A DNA stretch of 7,338 bases from Opitutales bacterium (GTDB lineage: Bacteria; Verrucomicrobiota; Verrucomicrobiia; Opitutales; Intestinicryptomonadaceae): assembly GCA_017633865.1 (NCBI GenBank), contig JAGBOM010000110.1, positions 1 through 7,338 on the forward strand, written 5' to 3'. A program made the position numbers and the translations under genes. The notes under the pieces were generated by a model, which ran no database searches, was not told the origin of the DNA, and worked only from the letters and a program-made list of their open reading frames with translations. This document shows positions 1 through 6,794 of this stretch, one piece after another (positions within the stretch are counted from its first letter, which is position 1; every line of letters starts with the position of its first letter).

Positions 1-17
1 AAAACCGCTGTGAACTA

Positions 18-152
18 TGTCTTAGGCGAGAGGATTTTGGATGAAGAAGCAGGCGCGAGAGCAAAAAAAGTCCGGAATAGAATTTACATTCATTCCGGAC
101 TTCTTTTTGCCGAAGCAACGAACTTCTTCGCCAAAAGCCTCCGCCTAAGACA
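18..152. repeat. Long imperfect inverted repeat around the symporter terminator
   Basis: The left arm (18-78) and the reverse complement of the right arm (152-92) are each 61 bases and align almost end to end. They share TGTCTTAGGCG, then GAGG, TTTTGG and GAAGAAG, then GCAAAAA and AAGTCCGGAAT. The differences are a few single-base indels or substitutions and one unmatched block (50-60 against 111-122). The outer edge of the right arm includes the last serine codon and the TAG stop of the symporter gene, so the repeat is not confined to non-coding DNA. The inner part is the terminator hairpin. No gene is supported in the left arm or in bases 1-17. It could be a duplicated 3' end, a mobile palindromic unit, or a large RNA fold. 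The pairing is seen directly; its origin is unknown. Confidence 0.75.
63..108 (-). terminator. Rho-independent terminator after the symporter, probably bidirectional
   Basis: An 11-bp perfect stem, AAGTCCGGAAT (68-78) against ATTCCGGACTT (92-102), continues past a one-base bulge at 79 into a second 4-bp stem (80-83 with 88-91) closed by a TTAC loop. On the minus strand the hairpin is followed by seven T (63-69), partly shared with the stem foot. On the plus strand it is followed by five T (104-108). It lies about 40 bases past the symporter stop codon, so it should end the minus-strand unit and could also stop plus-strand transcription entering from the left. Confidence 0.93.
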
Positions 153-1878
153 GCCAGAAGGAGAAGTAAATATACATCCCGATAACGCCCGCCAAAATTA
201 TGCCGGTAAAAAGCTTGTTCGTAAGCGTCCACGAAGCCTGAACCTCGGCCTTCTGCTTGGCGTCCGACATAAGCCAGGCGTAGGTCAAGCCCTCGGTCTG
301 CGCGGCCTTCGGCTTTTCCGTTATAAGAGCCACAAAGACGATTACAAGCACCGTCGCGGCAAAGAGCACGCCCGCGGAGTAGTAGGCGTTAAAATCGCCT
401 ATCGCGGCGAGCGCGGGGGCGTTAATCTTGCCGGCTGACGCGCCGAAAAACGTCTGGATTGTAAGCTTGGACATCCCCAAAATAAAGCCCGCGACCAAGC
501 CCGCAAGAGCCGCCTGCCCGTTCATTCTGCGCCAGAAAATGCCGAGCAAGAACACCGCCGTAATCGAGGGGGCGAGGTAGGACTGCACGCTTTGCAGATA
601 GTCGTACAAGCCGCCGGTTGAAATGAGCTTCATTACGGGAATCCAAACCATGCCCAGCCCCACCACGACCGTCGTCGCGATTCTGCCTACGTTTACATAG
701 TGCGCCTGGCTCTTGCCGGGGACGAGCTTTTCGTAAATGTCCACCGTAAAGAGCGACGCGGAGGAATTGAACAAAGACGCCAACGAGCTCATCAAAGCCG
801 CCAAAAGGCACGCCACTATCAGCCCCCTAAAGCCCACCGGCAAAAGCGAGCAAACGAGCATAGGGAACACGCTGTCGCCCTTAATCGCCTGCGTTTGGGA
901 GTCAATCTCCAAAAAGAAGCGCGCGCCGTCGGCCTTGTTGAGAGCCCAGCCTATCATGCCGGGAATTAGGAATATCAGAATGGGCGAGATTTTTAGGATG
1001 CCGCCGAAAAGCGCGCCCTTTCTGGCGGTTTCAAGGTCTTTAGCGGAGAACGTGCGCTGCACTATGTATTGGTCGGTGCACCAGTACCAAATGCCGATAA
1101 TGGGGGAGGCAATCATTATGCCGAGCCACGGGAAATTCCCGTCGGAAAGCGGGCGCCAGAGGGCGAAGCTGCTCGAGTTTTCCCTCGCCACATCGACAAG
1201 AGCGCCCCAGCCCTGGAATATGTTCGGGTCGAGATTCTTGATTTCCGCGAGGGTTGTAAGGCCGTAATAGGTGATAAAGCCCGAGCCCAAAATAAGCAGA
1301 ATCGCCTGCGGGGTGGCGGTGTAAAGGATTGCCCTCATGCCGCCGAAAACGGTGTAAATGCCCGTCAAGATTACGGTCGTGAACGCGCCGACCCAGAAGG
1401 CGTTGTCGGGAGAGCCGAAAGTGTCGCCCAAAAAGGCCTGAAAGACTATCGCGCCCGCGTAGACTGTTACGCTTACCTTTGTAAAAACATAAGCAACAAG
1501 AGATACGACCGACAAGAACCACCTCGTCTTCGCCCCGAAGCGCTTTTCAAGAAATTCGGGAATCGTGTAGACGCCCGCCTTGTAGTAGAACGGGACGAAC
1601 ACGTAGGCTAGCATGATAAGCACCCACGCGTGCATTTCAAAATGCGCCATGCCCATGCCCGAATTCGCGCCCGCGCCCGCAAGCCCCACGATGTGCTCGG
1701 AGCCTATGTTCGCGGTGAAAATGGACGCGCCTATCGCAAACCACCCGACGTTTCTGCCCGCCAAAAAGTAGTCGGCCGTGGATTTTTGGTTGCGCCCGCT
1801 CCGCCAAGCGATGACGCCTATAACAATGAAGTACAAGGCTATTACAAGCCAGTCCTGCCAAGCAATTACGTTTCCCAT
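145..1878 (-). CDS. SGLT-type sodium/hexose symporter (SSS family)
   Basis: This 577-residue inner-membrane protein of the sodium:solute symporter family imports a sugar, probably glucose or galactose, with sodium. It closely resembles vSGLT and animal SGLT1. By alignment from memory, sugar-site positions are kept: N57, H62 (SGLT1 H83), E81 (E102), gate Y265 and W266 (Y290, W291), K296 (K321) and Q429 (Q457). The Na2-site serine pair is S364/S365. The stretch FVPFYYKAGVYTIPEF (94-109) is typical of the family. About 14 membrane segments are expected, with a long hydrophilic loop (520-550) before the last one. Oddly, the YTDTLQ motif reads YTATPQ (186-191), with alanine at 188 in place of the conserved aspartate. 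The ATG at 1876-1878 matches the family's N terminus; only a weak GGA lies upstream. It follows pgi by 66 bases on the same strand, suggesting joint transcription of uptake and metabolism. The exact sugar is inferred. Confidence 0.93.
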   Translation of the reverse strand: MGNVIAWQDWLVIALYFIVIGVIAWRSGRNQKSTADYFLAGRNVGWFAIGASIFTANIGSEHIVGLAGAGANSGMGMAHFEMHAWVLIMLAYVFVPFYYKAGVYTIPEFLEKRFGAKTRWFLSVVSLVAYVFTKVSVTVYAGAIVFQAFLGDTFGSPDNAFWVGAFTTVILTGIYTVFGGMRAILYTATPQAILLILGSGFITYYGLTTLAEIKNLDPNIFQGWGALVDVARENSSSFALWRPLSDGNFPWLGIMIASPIIGIWYWCTDQYIVQRTFSAKDLETARKGALFGGILKISPILIFLIPGMIGWALNKADGARFFLEIDSQTQAIKGDSVFPMLVCSLLPVGFRGLIVACLLAALMSSLASLFNSSASLFTVDIYEKLVPGKSQAHYVNVGRIATTVVVGLGMVWIPVMKLISTGGLYDYLQSVQSYLAPSITAVFLLGIFWRRMNGQAALAGLVAGFILGMSKLTIQTFFGASAGKINAPALAAIGDFNAYYSAGVLFAATVLVIVFVALITEKPKAAQTEGLTYAWLMSDAKQKAEVQASWTLTNKLFTGIILAGVIGMYIYFSFWLS

Positions 1879-1944
1879 AAGTTTAGTCCGTTGATTTTTT
1901 AAAATTACTCAATAAGGTTGTGGTAGAAACAATGAAAAAAGAGC

Positions 1945-3459
1945 CTAAGAATTCGCCCGAATGTGCTTTAACAGCTTAAAGACGAGCTCCTCCGAGCCCT
2001 TTGCGCCGATTTTTTCGGCGGCGGCCTCGGCGGAAAGCTCGGGGTTTTCGGCAAGCGCGGAAGAGAGGCTTCTTTTAAGCGCCAAAATTGACGCGGCGGC
2101 CTTCTTGCCCGCCTCGACCCCCGGCTGGTGGTAGGCGTTGATGTTTACAAGGCTTGCGTAAAGGCCGACTGTCCTGTCGAAAAGGGCGATTAAGGCGGCG
2201 ACAGAATAAGCGCTTGCGTCGTTAACCGTAATCGTGATAGTGTCGCGCCCCTTCGCGCCGAGAGCCTCGCGCGTGCCGAGCATAAAGGCCTGAAGATAGT
2301 CTCCGCTTGTGATGCCGCCCTCCTCTACTTCCACCTGCGAAGCGGGGGAATCTTTCAGCACCTCGATAAAAGTGACGAAGAAATTGTCTATGCCGTCGCG
2401 CAGCTGCTGGACGTAGGCGTGCTGGTCCGTCGAGCCCTTGTTGCCGTAAACGCTTATGCCCTGGTTTACGACTTTGCCGTCAAGGTCGAGCTCCTTGCCG
2501 AGCGACTCCATTATAAGCTGCTGCAAGTAGCGCGAAAAAAGCAAAAGCCTGTCTTTGTAGGGCAGAATCACCATGTCTTTCGCCCCCGCGCCCTTTGCGC
2601 ACCAAAACCACATAAGCGCGAGCAGCGAGGCGGGGTTTTTGAGAAAATCGGGATTGCGGGTTGCGGCGTCCATATCGCGCGCGCCGCGCAGAAGGGAGTC
2701 TATATCTATGCCCTGCAAGGCGGCGGGCAGAAGGCCGACGGCGGCGAATTCGCTTGTTCTGCCGCCGACCCAGTCCCACATCGGGAATATTTCCAAAAAG
2801 CCGCGCTCTTTGGCGTAGTTGAAAAGCTTGCTGCCTTCGCCCGTCGTTACGGCGCAGTGCTTTGCAAAACTAAGCCCCGCTTTTTCCCACAGGGCGGCGG
2901 CCTCGAGCATGGCGTTGCGCGGCTCGGGAGTGCCGCCCGATTTGGAGGCCACAAGAGCGAGGGTTTTGCCGAGCTTGCCCTCGAGCCTGTCGAAAACGAG
3001 GCGGTAGCCGTCGGGGTCGGTATTGTCCAAGAAATAGACTTTCATCTTGTCGGACTTCGGGCTTGCGAGGGCTTCGGAAACGAACTCCGGCCCGAGAGCC
3101 GAGCCGCCTATGCCTATGCAAAGCAGATTTTCAAACCTGCCGTCCGCCCCGCGGATTTCTCCCGAATGGACTTTTTCGGCAAAGGCCTTTATGCGCGCGA
3201 TGTTTTCGTCGATGCTGCTTTTTATTTCGGGGGTCGGAGCCAAGCAGGAGTTCCTGAGCCAGTAGTGCCCCACCATTCTATGCTCGTCGGGGTTGGCTAT
3301 CGCGCCGCCTTCAAGAGATTTCATCGCCGCGAAGGCGGCCTCCATTTTGCCGCGCATATTGGGCAGGAAATTTTCGTCGAAGCCCACCCTGCTGATGTCG
3401 ATTGAAAATCCGATTTGCGGAATTTCCAAAAAGTATTTTTTAAAACGCTGCCAAGACAT
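1945..3459 (-). CDS. pgi: Glucose-6-phosphate isomerase
   Basis: This cytoplasmic enzyme interconverts glucose 6-phosphate and fructose 6-phosphate in glycolysis and gluconeogenesis. The 504-residue chain has both SIS sugar-phosphate domains. GIGGS (116-120) and SKSGGT (172-177) bind phosphate, and [10 protein letters not shown] (228-237) is the first family signature. The catalytic base should be E318 in MESLGKE, the ring-opening histidine H347 in GSTDQH, and the conserved lysine K452 in [11 protein letters not shown], the second signature. All expected catalytic positions are present. The [14 protein letters not shown] and VGGRTSE sequences mark the cyanobacterial, plastid and PVC-group branch, not the longer E. 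coli type. The start gives MSWQRF, usual for this branch. An out-of-frame ATG lies four bases upstream, and no Shine-Dalgarno is visible. The gene sits between the esterase and sugar symporter genes, consistent with feeding imported glucose into central metabolism. Confidence 0.97.
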   Translation of the reverse strand: MSWQRFKKYFLEIPQIGFSIDISRVGFDENFLPNMRGKMEAAFAAMKSLEGGAIANPDEHRMVGHYWLRNSCLAPTPEIKSSIDENIARIKAFAEKVHSGEIRGADGRFENLLCIGIGGSALGPEFVSEALASPKSDKMKVYFLDNTDPDGYRLVFDRLEGKLGKTLALVASKSGGTPEPRNAMLEAAALWEKAGLSFAKHCAVTTGEGSKLFNYAKERGFLEIFPMWDWVGGRTSEFAAVGLLPAALQGIDIDSLLRGARDMDAATRNPDFLKNPASLLALMWFWCAKGAGAKDMVILPYKDRLLLFSRYLQQLIMESLGKELDLDGKVVNQGISVYGNKGSTDQHAYVQQLRDGIDNFFVTFIEVLKDSPASQVEVEEGGITSGDYLQAFMLGTREALGAKGRDTITITVNDASAYSVAALIALFDRTVGLYASLVNINAYHQPGVEAGKKAAASILALKRSLSSALAENPELSAEAAAEKIGAKGSEELVFKLLKHIRANS

Positions 3460-3472
3460 ACATTCAGAAATT

Positions 3473-3482
3473 TAAACGTTTA
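3473..3482. promoter_or_regulatory. Possible operator: 10-bp palindrome before pgi
   Basis: TAAACGTTTA is a perfect 10-bp palindrome centred about 18 bases upstream of the pgi start codon, just downstream of a candidate -10 box. An AACGTT centre is common in operators of LacI-family sugar regulators, so repressor binding here is plausible. A palindrome this short is expected several times by chance in a window of this size, so support is weak. Confidence 0.25.
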
Positions 3483-3510
3483 TTCTGCACAATATTAAAA
3501 ATATTTACAA
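3482..3510 (-). promoter_or_regulatory. Candidate sigma-70-like promoter for pgi and the symporter
   Basis: On the minus strand, TTGTAA (3510-3505) is followed after 17 bases by CAGAAT (3487-3482). Each matches the sigma-70 consensus at four of six positions. The spacer is AT-rich and contains the inverted repeat AATATT-AAA-AATATT (3491-3505). The box lies 23 bases upstream of the pgi start, giving a short leader. The contrast between the G-rich tract before it and this AT-rich stretch supports a separate pgi start of transcription. Housekeeping promoter rules in this lineage are uncertain. Confidence 0.35.
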
Positions 3511-3525
3511 GCGATATTTTTAGCG

Positions 3526-3550
3526 CCCCGCCGCGCCCCAGCCCGCCCCC
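3526..3550 (-). other. Guanine-rich tract with G-quadruplex potential
   Basis: Read on the minus strand, four guanine runs of 5, 3, 4 and 4 bases are separated by loops of 1, 2 and 6 bases. This meets the usual four-run pattern for a G-quadruplex. The tract sits in the 153-base gap after the esterase gene and before the pgi promoter region, on the strand that would appear in the esterase transcript. It could slow or stop RNA polymerase, because no good classical terminator is visible in this gap. The motif is seen directly; folding and function are inferred. Confidence 0.5.
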
Positions 3551-3612
3551 AAAAGCCCCGCAAAGCGGATTTTTTAAGGGATTAAGGGCGCGCGAAAGGC
3601 TAAAAAACGCCG

Positions 3613-4917
3613 CTATTTTCCAGATTTCAAGCCCGTGTTTGCGAGTATAAATTCGGTCTCGGCCTCGGTCCAATCCTTATTCCAGCCGTGGCCCACGCCC
3701 TGCATGTACATTGGCTTTTTAACGCGGCTTTTAAGATTGTTAAACATGGCCGTAACGGCGGTGGGGGCGCAGGTGTTGTCGAGAAGCCCTATGCCCACAA
3801 TCATTTTGCCCTTTATGCGGGTCGCCATCAAGGCGGGGTCGAAATACCTGCCGTTTTCGAGCTGGATTTCGGTTCCTCCGTAGCGCGTCCAGTTGGGCCA
3901 GCCCGAATGCCTGTCCAAAACGGCGGGGGCGCCGTTGTCGCACATGGCGGGGCAAAGAGGGGCCATGACGTTCACCTTGGGGCAAAGATACCCCGCCACA
4001 ATCGTCTGCGCCCCGCCCTGGCTAAAACCGCGGACGGCGATGTTTTTGCCGTCCCACTCGGGGCGCGCCATGCCCATTCTCAAAGTTTGGTAAAGCCGCT
4101 TAAACATTCCGACAAAATAGACGTCGGCCGGGCTTTCTTCTATGCCCCTAAAACGGTAGTTCTTGCCGCCGACGTTTATTTTTTCGTCGATAAACGCCTT
4201 GCGCTCGTCGCCCTTCAAGCCCATGGGGATTGCGTGGGGGTTCATTGAGATTCCAATCGCGCCCTCCTGCGCGAATTTCTGGGCGTCGCGCGGGTCGGCG
4301 CTGAAGGAGCCCGCGCCGAAGAATGTCGCGACTATCGGCATCTTTTCCGCCTTGCCCACGGGCAGAGCCAAGTATCCGTCTGCCATGACGCCCGCATTGG
4401 AGCCGTACTCGCCGCCGTCCGCTTTAACCTCGAACTTGTAGACGTCGACGGCGTACTTGCCGTCCTTTGCGGGCAGCGAGTAGGCCTTTTCGAGCCTCGG
4501 GTTTTTCGCGGGGTATTTTTCGACCTCCTTTTTGATTTTGCCCCAAAACTTGTCCAAATCGGCGGGCGGAAGGGTTGCGGCCTTCATTTTTTCGGGGGCT
4601 ACTACAACCCCGTTTTCGCCCCTTTGCGGCTTGGCGTCTGAGCCCTTTACGGGCCTTTGCTCGACCTTAAAGGAAATCCAGCACTCCTTGTCGGGAGTGT
4701 ATGAGACGGGCTCGCCCTTGAAGTCGCCAAACTCGATTCTCTTGCCGTTTAGCTTGAGCTCGTACCAGGAGTTTTCCGGCACGTTCTCGGCGGTAAAAAC
4801 GACTTTCTCGCCGATTTTTGCGATGTTGTTTTTGGACGAGTTTTTTACGTCTATGGAATACGCGGGCGACGCGCACGCGCAAACAGCCGACACAAGAAGC
4901 AGTAGTCTTTTTATCAT
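3613..4917 (-). CDS. Secreted acetyl-xylan-esterase-like alpha/beta hydrolase (AXE1/CE7 type)
   Basis: This probable exported carbohydrate deacetylase has 434 residues. Residues 1-19 form a signal peptide (MIKR, a leucine-rich core, then a likely cut after SPA at 17-19). A weaker lipoprotein reading would use C15 in VCAC. Residues 22-105 look like a beta-rich accessory domain. The hydrolase domain, resembling PF05448 acetyl xylan esterases, runs from about 110 to the end. The predicted catalytic triad is S299 in GFSQGG, D380 in GLLDNTCAP and H410 in GVGHGW, in the order and spacing of CE7 enzymes. Family members remove acetyl groups from xylo-oligosaccharides and related esters such as cephalosporin C. 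No glycoside hydrolase lies nearby, so the natural substrate cannot be fixed. It leads the minus-strand cluster with pgi and the sugar symporter. The start is set by the signal peptide; no Shine-Dalgarno is visible. The family call is firm, the substrate is not. Confidence 0.85.
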   Translation of the reverse strand: MIKRLLLLVSAVCACASPAYSIDVKNSSKNNIAKIGEKVVFTAENVPENSWYELKLNGKRIEFGDFKGEPVSYTPDKECWISFKVEQRPVKGSDAKPQRGENGVVVAPEKMKAATLPPADLDKFWGKIKKEVEKYPAKNPRLEKAYSLPAKDGKYAVDVYKFEVKADGGEYGSNAGVMADGYLALPVGKAEKMPIVATFFGAGSFSADPRDAQKFAQEGAIGISMNPHAIPMGLKGDERKAFIDEKINVGGKNYRFRGIEESPADVYFVGMFKRLYQTLRMGMARPEWDGKNIAVRGFSQGGAQTIVAGYLCPKVNVMAPLCPAMCDNGAPAVLDRHSGWPNWTRYGGTEIQLENGRYFDPALMATRIKGKMIVGIGLLDNTCAPTAVTAMFNNLKSRVKKPMYMQGVGHGWNKDWTEAETEFILANTGLKSGK

Positions 4918-5045
4918 ATAAAAACGTGTTTTCTTTACACCGAAATAAATAAGCCGCCCCGACTATCATTCAAGAAAAAATTGCGCGAAATCCCATTTTA
5001 TTCTTTACAGCCACCGCGGGCAATGCACTCTTTTATGTTTTATAT
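4918..5045. promoter_or_regulatory. Divergent intergenic region between the esterase and DedA genes
   Basis: These 128 bases separate two genes pointing away from each other, so both promoters should lie here. An exact 9-base direct repeat TTCTTTACA occurs at 4931-4939 and 5001-5009, and each copy contains TTTACA, similar to a -35 box. I could not pair either copy with a convincing -10 box at normal spacing. On the minus strand, TTGAAT (4973-4968) followed by TATTTA (4951-4946) at 16 bases is a weak candidate for the esterase. AT-rich bases run right up to both start codons, with no Shine-Dalgarno. Confidence 0.4.
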
Positions 5046-5681
5046 ATGGAAGCTTCCGCATCAACAGAAAAATCCGCCCCGAAGAAGGCGAACATTCTGC
5101 GCAGAATGTACGACTGGACAATCTCCTGGGCCGACACCCCCTACGGCCTTTGGGCTCTGGCCGCCCTCTCTTTTATGGAGAGTTCGTTCTTCCCGATTCC
5201 GCCCGACGTGCTTTTAATTCCGCTCGTTTTCGGAGCTCCAAAAAAATGGTGGAAAATCGCGCTGGCGTGCACTGTGGCTTCGGTCTGCGGGGCGGTTTTG
5301 GGCTGGTACATAGGCCACGCCGCCTGGGACGCCCTAAAGGGGTTTTTCTTCGACTACATACCCGGCTTTACCCCCGAAAGGTTTGACAGCGTAAAGGAAA
5401 TTTACGCGCAATGGGGCATTATCGCGGTGCTGGGCTCGGCTCTGACGCCCATTCCGTACAAGATATTCACGATTGCCTCGGGCGCGCTCGACTATTCGCT
5501 GATAAGCCTTGTTTTGGCGTCTTTTGCCGGCAGGGGCGCGCGGTTCTTTTTGGTCGCTCTCATCATATACTTTGTGGGGCCGAAGGCCAAGGAGTGGATA
5601 GACAAATATTTCAACCTGCTCGCAGCGGCGTTTTTCGTATTGCTTGTGGGCGGATTTTTGCTTGTCAAGCTCTGCATATAG
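5046..5681 (+). CDS. YqaA-type DedA/VTT-domain membrane protein
   Basis: This 211-residue polytopic inner-membrane protein belongs to the DedA superfamily, YqaA branch. Some DedA relatives act as lipid scramblases or undecaprenyl-phosphate translocases and support proton-motive-force balance; the role of the YqaA branch is less settled. Residues 1-20 are hydrophilic and poorly conserved. The reentrant-loop motif FMESSFFPIPPDVLLIPL spans 43-60. TPIPYKIFTIASG (134-146) is the second family motif and GRGARFF (162-168) the third. E45, D54, R163 and R166 are candidates for the acidic and basic residues needed for DedA transport. The last segment (190-208) is a membrane helix. M21 (5106) is a possible alternative start at the beginning of the conserved part; I kept 5046 because no Shine-Dalgarno favours either. 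It diverges from the esterase gene and is followed by its own terminator, so it is probably monocistronic. Confidence 0.9.
   Translation: MEASASTEKSAPKKANILRRMYDWTISWADTPYGLWALAALSFMESSFFPIPPDVLLIPLVFGAPKKWWKIALACTVASVCGAVLGWYIGHAAWDALKGFFFDYIPGFTPERFDSVKEIYAQWGIIAVLGSALTPIPYKIFTIASGALDYSLISLVLASFAGRGARFFLVALIIYFVGPKAKEWIDKYFNLLAAAFFVLLVGGFLLVKLCI
5092..5109. repeat. 18-bp perfect palindrome in the 5' end of the DedA gene
   Basis: ACATTCTGCGCAGAATGT reads the same on both strands with no spacer. It lies in codons 16-22 of the DedA gene and includes the possible second start codon at 5106. With equal base frequencies, a perfect 18-bp palindrome is expected about 0.03 times in a window of this length. 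It may be a protein-binding site or an RNA hairpin over the early coding region, or chance from the codons for I-L-R-R-M. Confidence 0.6.
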
Positions 5682-5717
5682 GCTCTTTGCCCGAAAAGGC
5701 CGAAGATTTTTTTGCGG

Positions 5718-5751
5718 CGGCGCAAATTGCCCGATTTGCGTTGTTTTTTTT
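5718..5751 (+). terminator. Rho-independent terminator after the DedA gene
   Basis: A perfect 7-bp stem, CGCAAAT (5721-5727) against ATTTGCG (5734-5740), has a TGCCCG loop. It can be extended by two G-U pairs and one C-G pair (5718-5720 with 5741-5743), and eight T follow at once (5744-5751). It starts 36 bases past the stop codon. A competing smaller stem, TTTGCG against CGCAAA (5711-5726), overlaps it. Confidence 0.92.
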
Positions 5752-5778
5752 AACGCTCCGCGATTGAATGGCGATATA
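5750..5778 (+). promoter_or_regulatory. Weak candidate promoter for the AEC permease
   Basis: TTAACG (5750-5755) and GATATA (5773-5778) are spaced 17 bases apart and lie 15 bases before the permease start codon. The -35-like box matches four of six consensus bases and the -10-like box three of six. The position right after the preceding terminator is sensible, since the permease needs its own promoter, but the sequence match alone is poor. Confidence 0.25.
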
Positions 5779-5793
5779 AATAAATAAGGGACT

Positions 5794-6744
5794 ATGAATT
5801 TATCTTTTGAAGCGCTTTTGGCGGTCGCCCCGATTTACGCGGCGATAGCGACGGGCTTTGCCGCGCGCAAATTCGGCTGGATGGAGGCGGCGGCGGACAA
5901 GTCGTTCATGAAAGTCGCCATAGACATAACCCTGCCATGCTTTATTTTGGCCAACATGCTCTCGAACAAGAAGCTCGAAAGCGTGGAATTTTCGGCGGCG
6001 GCGATACTAACGGGCATGGCGGGAATGCTCGCCTGCATGGCGGTTTCGTACATTGCCTCGGCCGCCATAGGGCTGAAGGTCGGCACGGGCAAGAGAACCT
6101 TTATTGTTACGACGGCGACGCACAACTACGGCTTTTTCGTAATTTCGATGCTCGCAGTCATGTACGCGGGCTCGTCCGACCCCATTTTGGGCGTCGCCTT
6201 CACCCACAACGTCGGCTGCGACTTGGTGTTCTGGACTATCGGGTTTTTCCTGATAAGCTCCGGCCAAAATTTTTCGGCAAAAACATTTTTGAGGGGGCCG
6301 ATAGTGGCGGTGTTCGCCGCGCTTGTTTTGGTTTGGTGCGGGCTGGGCGACTTCGTCTTAAAGTACGCGCAAAACACGCTTAGGGTAATAGGCGGCTGCG
6401 CGATTCCGCTCAACCTTTTTATGTTCGGCAACCTGCTTTGCGATTTTTGGGGGCGCGAAAAATTCAACCCAAAAATCATAGCGACAGCCATGATTACAAG
6501 GCTTGCCGTGCTGCCCATGATGTTCGTGGCGGCGGCGGCTCTCTTGCCGATAGACCCGACTCTCAAAAAGCTGCTTGTCTTTCAGGCCGTCGCCCCGTGC
6601 GGGATAACCTCGGCGGTTTTGGCGAAGCACTTCGGCGGGTATCCGCAAATGTCGGTGCAAATAAGCGTGGCTACGTCGGTTGCGGCGGTTCTTACCCTGC
6701 CGATATGGCTTAACGTAGGATTCAGGCTTATCGGCGCCCAATAG
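5794..6744 (+). CDS. AEC-family permease (auxin efflux carrier type)
   Basis: This 316-residue membrane protein belongs to the AEC family (PF03547), the group of bacterial carriers for organic anions such as malate or malonate and for some amino-acid-related compounds. About ten membrane helices in two five-helix halves are expected, and hydrophobic blocks cover almost the whole chain. Family-like landmarks are PCFILANM (48-55) in the second helix, THNYGFF (109-115) in the crossing-helix region of the first half, VAPCGITSAVLAKHFGG (266-282) in the equivalent part of the second half, and SVATSVAAVLTLPIW (291-305) in the last helix. The length is normal. AAGG lies four bases before the ATG, the nearest thing to a Shine-Dalgarno in the window, but close. 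Terminators on both sides indicate a single-gene unit. The downstream regulator might control it, though nothing shows this. The substrate is unknown. Confidence 0.87.
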   Translation: MNLSFEALLAVAPIYAAIATGFAARKFGWMEAAADKSFMKVAIDITLPCFILANMLSNKKLESVEFSAAAILTGMAGMLACMAVSYIASAAIGLKVGTGKRTFIVTTATHNYGFFVISMLAVMYAGSSDPILGVAFTHNVGCDLVFWTIGFFLISSGQNFSAKTFLRGPIVAVFAALVLVWCGLGDFVLKYAQNTLRVIGGCAIPLNLFMFGNLLCDFWGREKFNPKIIATAMITRLAVLPMMFVAAAALLPIDPTLKKLLVFQAVAPCGITSAVLAKHFGGYPQMSVQISVATSVAAVLTLPIWLNVGFRLIGAQ

Positions 6745-6794
6745 CGCCCCGATTTTGCCCCCGCCAAGCAAAAAAAGGTTTGCCTTTTGGTAGC

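Noticed and set aside
1..44. A plus-strand gene ending at the left edge (stops at 11-13 or 42-44).
   Set aside because: Only 3 to 13 codons are visible, with no recognisable motif. The bidirectional terminator is compatible with such a gene but does not prove it.
10..438. Plus-strand open frame of 142 codons.
   Set aside because: It runs through the terminator hairpin and then antisense to the well-supported symporter gene; the protein is arginine- and lysine-rich and has no family pattern.
1935..1965. Possible terminator after pgi (TTTTTT just past the stop codon on the minus strand).
   Set aside because: The nearest hairpin, ATTC-GGGC-GAAT, has four pairs and is not next to the T-run, so read-through into the symporter gene is more likely.
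2419..3405. Plus-strand open frame of 328 codons.
   Set aside because: It lies wholly antisense to pgi, which has every catalytic motif. Long antisense frames are common in GC-rich genes, and its sequence looks compositionally random.
3558..3575. Hairpin CCGC-AAA-GCGG followed by six T on the plus strand.
   Set aside because: The stem is only four pairs, and no plus-strand gene ends there. On the minus strand, where the esterase ends, no adequate T-run follows it.
5711..5726. Stem TTTGCG-GCGG-CGCAAA as a separate terminator.
   Set aside because: No T-run follows it directly, and it overlaps the stronger hairpin at 5718-5743, which has eight T.
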